NCBI GenBank assembly: GCA_002428455.1
Contig: DIWL01000003.1
Span: 2,726 to 18,391 of the forward strand
Origin: Anaerolineaceae bacterium UBA6107
Lineage (GTDB): Bacteria > Chloroflexota > Anaerolineae > Anaerolineales > Anaerolineaceae
Length of the DNA: 15,666 nt
Reading direction: 5' to 3'
Part shown: positions 14,439 through 15,666 of the stretch, in pieces
How the letters are laid out: every line of letters starts with the position of its first letter
How positions within the stretch are numbered: the first letter of the stretch is position 1
Position numbers and translations under genes: made by a program
The notes under the pieces: model-generated
The model's database searches: none
What the model was told of the DNA's origin: nothing
The model's input: the letters and a program-made list of their open reading frames with translations, nothing else

Positions 14439-15666
14439 GGTTGGCCTTCCTGCTTTTTCAGCTGCTGGTTGTAGATGGAATGATAGACCTGGGAGGTCGC
14501 CAGTAATTCCTCATGCGTACCCTGCGCGCTGATACGGCCGGATTCCAGCACCAGGATCAGGTCAGCATTGCGCACCGTGCTGAGCCGGTGGGCGATCACG
14601 AAAGTGGTGCGGCCTTGTACCAACTTTGCCAGTGCAAGTTGGATCAGGTGTTCCGTTTCAGAGTCCACCGAAGCGGTCGCGTCATCCAGGATGAGGATGC
14701 GGGGATCAAGCAATAGTGCCCGGGCGATGGCGATGCGTTGTTTCTGTCCCCCCGAAAGGTTGACGCCGCGTTCACCCACCGATGTATTGTATCCTCCAAG
14801 TGTTTCCATGATGAAATCGTGTGCCTGGGCAGCTTTGGCGGCCTGGATCACCTCATCGTCGGTGGCGCTTTCGTTTCCGAAGGCGATGTTTTCACGGATG
14901 GTGGAAGCAAAAAGCGTGGTCTCCTGCAGCACAATTCCGATCTGGCTGCGCAGAGATTGCAGGGTGACGGTGCGGATATCCGTTCCGTCCACCAGGATGC
15001 GGCCGGAGGTTGGGTCGTAGAAACGCGGGATCAGGTTAATGATGGAAGATTTGCCGGAGCCGGTGAGACCCAGCAAGGCGACTTTCTGCCCGGGTTGTAT
15101 TTCAAAGGAAATGTCCTGCAGGATGCGGTTGCGGCCATAGCTGAACGACACATTTTCAAAGCGCACCTGTCCTTCAATGTTTCCCAGCGGTTTGGCATCT
15201 GGTGCGTCACTTACATCGGAGATGGTATCCAGCACATCGAAGATCCGCTCGGATGCGGAACCAGCGATGGCCACCGCGGGGATGATCATCCCCAGCCGGC
15301 GCACCGGGTCCACCAGCTGCCCGACGTAACTGATAAAAGCCACGATGGTGCCGATGGTGAGACTGCCGTTGATCACCTGGGCTCCGCCGTACAGGATGAT
15401 GGCGACCATGCCCAGGTTGGCGATGAGGAAGAGCAGCGGGGTATTCAGCGATTGCATCTGCGCTGACCGGTTGGCAAAGCTTAGCCACTTGTTGTTCTCT
15501 TTCTCAAAGCGTGCAATCTCGGCGTCTTCCTGCGTAAAAGCCTTCACCACACGGCTGCCGCGCAGGTTTTGCTCAACAGTGGTCGTCAGCACTGCCAGCT
15601 GCTTTTGCACCTGCATGGAAAGCGGGCGGAAGCGGCTGCCAAAATGGATCGCCTGGTAGACCAGCA
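14435..15666 (-). CDS. Heterodimeric ABC exporter half-transporter, degenerate-site chain (TM287/BmrC-like), 5' truncated
   Basis: The gene runs off the right edge; about 409 C-terminal residues are visible, beginning inside the membrane domain (FGSRFRPLS, then the RGSRVVKAFTQED coupling-helix region). The nucleotide-binding domain has Walker A GLTGSGKS, a Q-loop Gln in GIVLQET, a canonical signature LSGGQ, and Walker B ILILDD. Asp stands where the catalytic Glu is expected (visible residue about 328), and the switch His is in AHRLSTV. In heterodimeric exporters this Asp chain forms the slow, non-canonical ATP site with the partner's substituted signature. It is upstream of and overlaps the 607-residue partner by 4 bases. 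The frame is open to the window end; the native start is not visible. Confidence 0.92.
   Translation of the reverse strand, partial: LVYQAIHFGSRFRPLSMQVQKQLAVLTTTVEQNLRGSRVVKAFTQEDAEIARFEKENNKWLSFANRSAQMQSLNTPLLFLIANLGMVAIILYGGAQVINGSLTIGTIVAFISYVGQLVDPVRRLGMIIPAVAIAGSASERIFDVLDTISDVSDAPDAKPLGNIEGQVRFENVSFSYGRNRILQDISFEIQPGQKVALLGLTGSGKSSIINLIPRFYDPTSGRILVDGTDIRTVTLQSLRSQIGIVLQETTLFASTIRENIAFGNESATDDEVIQAAKAAQAHDFIMETLGGYNTSVGERGVNLSGGQKQRIAIARALLLDPRILILDDATASVDSETEHLIQLALAKLVQGRTTFVIAHRLSTVRNADLILVLESGRISAQGTHEELLATSQVYHSIYNQQLKKQEGQP

Noticed and set aside
14738..15466. A 242-codon open frame on the plus strand inside the ABC exporter gene
   Set aside because: It is exactly antisense to a well-conserved nucleotide-binding domain, has no ribosome-binding site, and encodes a low-complexity His/Asp/Gly-rich product. 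It is a shadow of the real gene.
1..15666. CRISPR arrays, tRNA/rRNA genes, insertion sequences, phage or toxin-antitoxin genes
   Set aside because: Scanning found no regularly spaced repeats, no cloverleaf-like sequence, no transposase or integrase motif, and no terminal inverted repeats around any gene.

Overview
This looks like a chromosomal segment of a free-living, probably anaerobic bacterium. Shine-Dalgarno sites are strong, promoters carry TATAAT-type boxes, base composition is moderate, and three fold-type I aminotransferases of one class sit close together beside amino acid/polyamine-type transporters. The gene mix and protein style resemble Chloroflexota (Anaerolineae-like). That placement is inference only, since no rRNA or other taxonomic marker is present.

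Positions 1-8565 (perhaps to 9256) form a divergent catabolic locus. Leftward from about 5152 run an Lrp/AsnC regulator, an APC-superfamily permease resembling eukaryotic polyamine uptake (PUT/LAT-like) carriers, a saccharopine/carboxynorspermidine dehydrogenase-like oxidoreductase, a GABA-type aminotransferase, and the N-terminus of a CoA-acylating-type aldehyde dehydrogenase cut by the window edge. Rightward from 5496 run a close relative of putrescine aminotransferase (PatA/YgjG), a sodium:solute symporter, and a small five-helix membrane protein of unknown function. About 340 bases between regulator and patA hold candidate divergent promoters. The simplest reading is Lrp-controlled uptake and breakdown of putrescine or related diamines: putrescine to 4-aminobutanal (PatA), oxidation to GABA by an enzyme not seen here, GABA to succinic semialdehyde (GabT-like), then possibly succinyl-CoA via the acylating dehydrogenase. 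The role of the saccharopine-type dehydrogenase is the open question.

A 15-bp-stem terminator at about 9274-9310 closes this block. Converging on it is a leftward gene (9324-10676) for a third class III, glutamate-1-semialdehyde-aminomutase-like aminotransferase with an altered phosphate-binding motif. Divergent from that is a rightward gene (10826-12553) for a single bacterial dynamin-like GTPase with a C-terminal hydrophobic hairpin.

The right end (12615-15666, leftward) is a translationally coupled pair of ABC half-transporters. They form an asymmetric heterodimeric exporter (TM287/288, BmrCD type): one chain carries Asp at the catalytic Glu position, the other a Gln-substituted signature. 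The upstream half-transporter is truncated by the window edge.

I see no tRNA, rRNA, CRISPR array, insertion sequence or phage gene. The candidate 'system' is the polyamine locus with its unexplained dehydrogenase and small membrane protein, not a mobile or defence island, although the dynamin is of unknown purpose.
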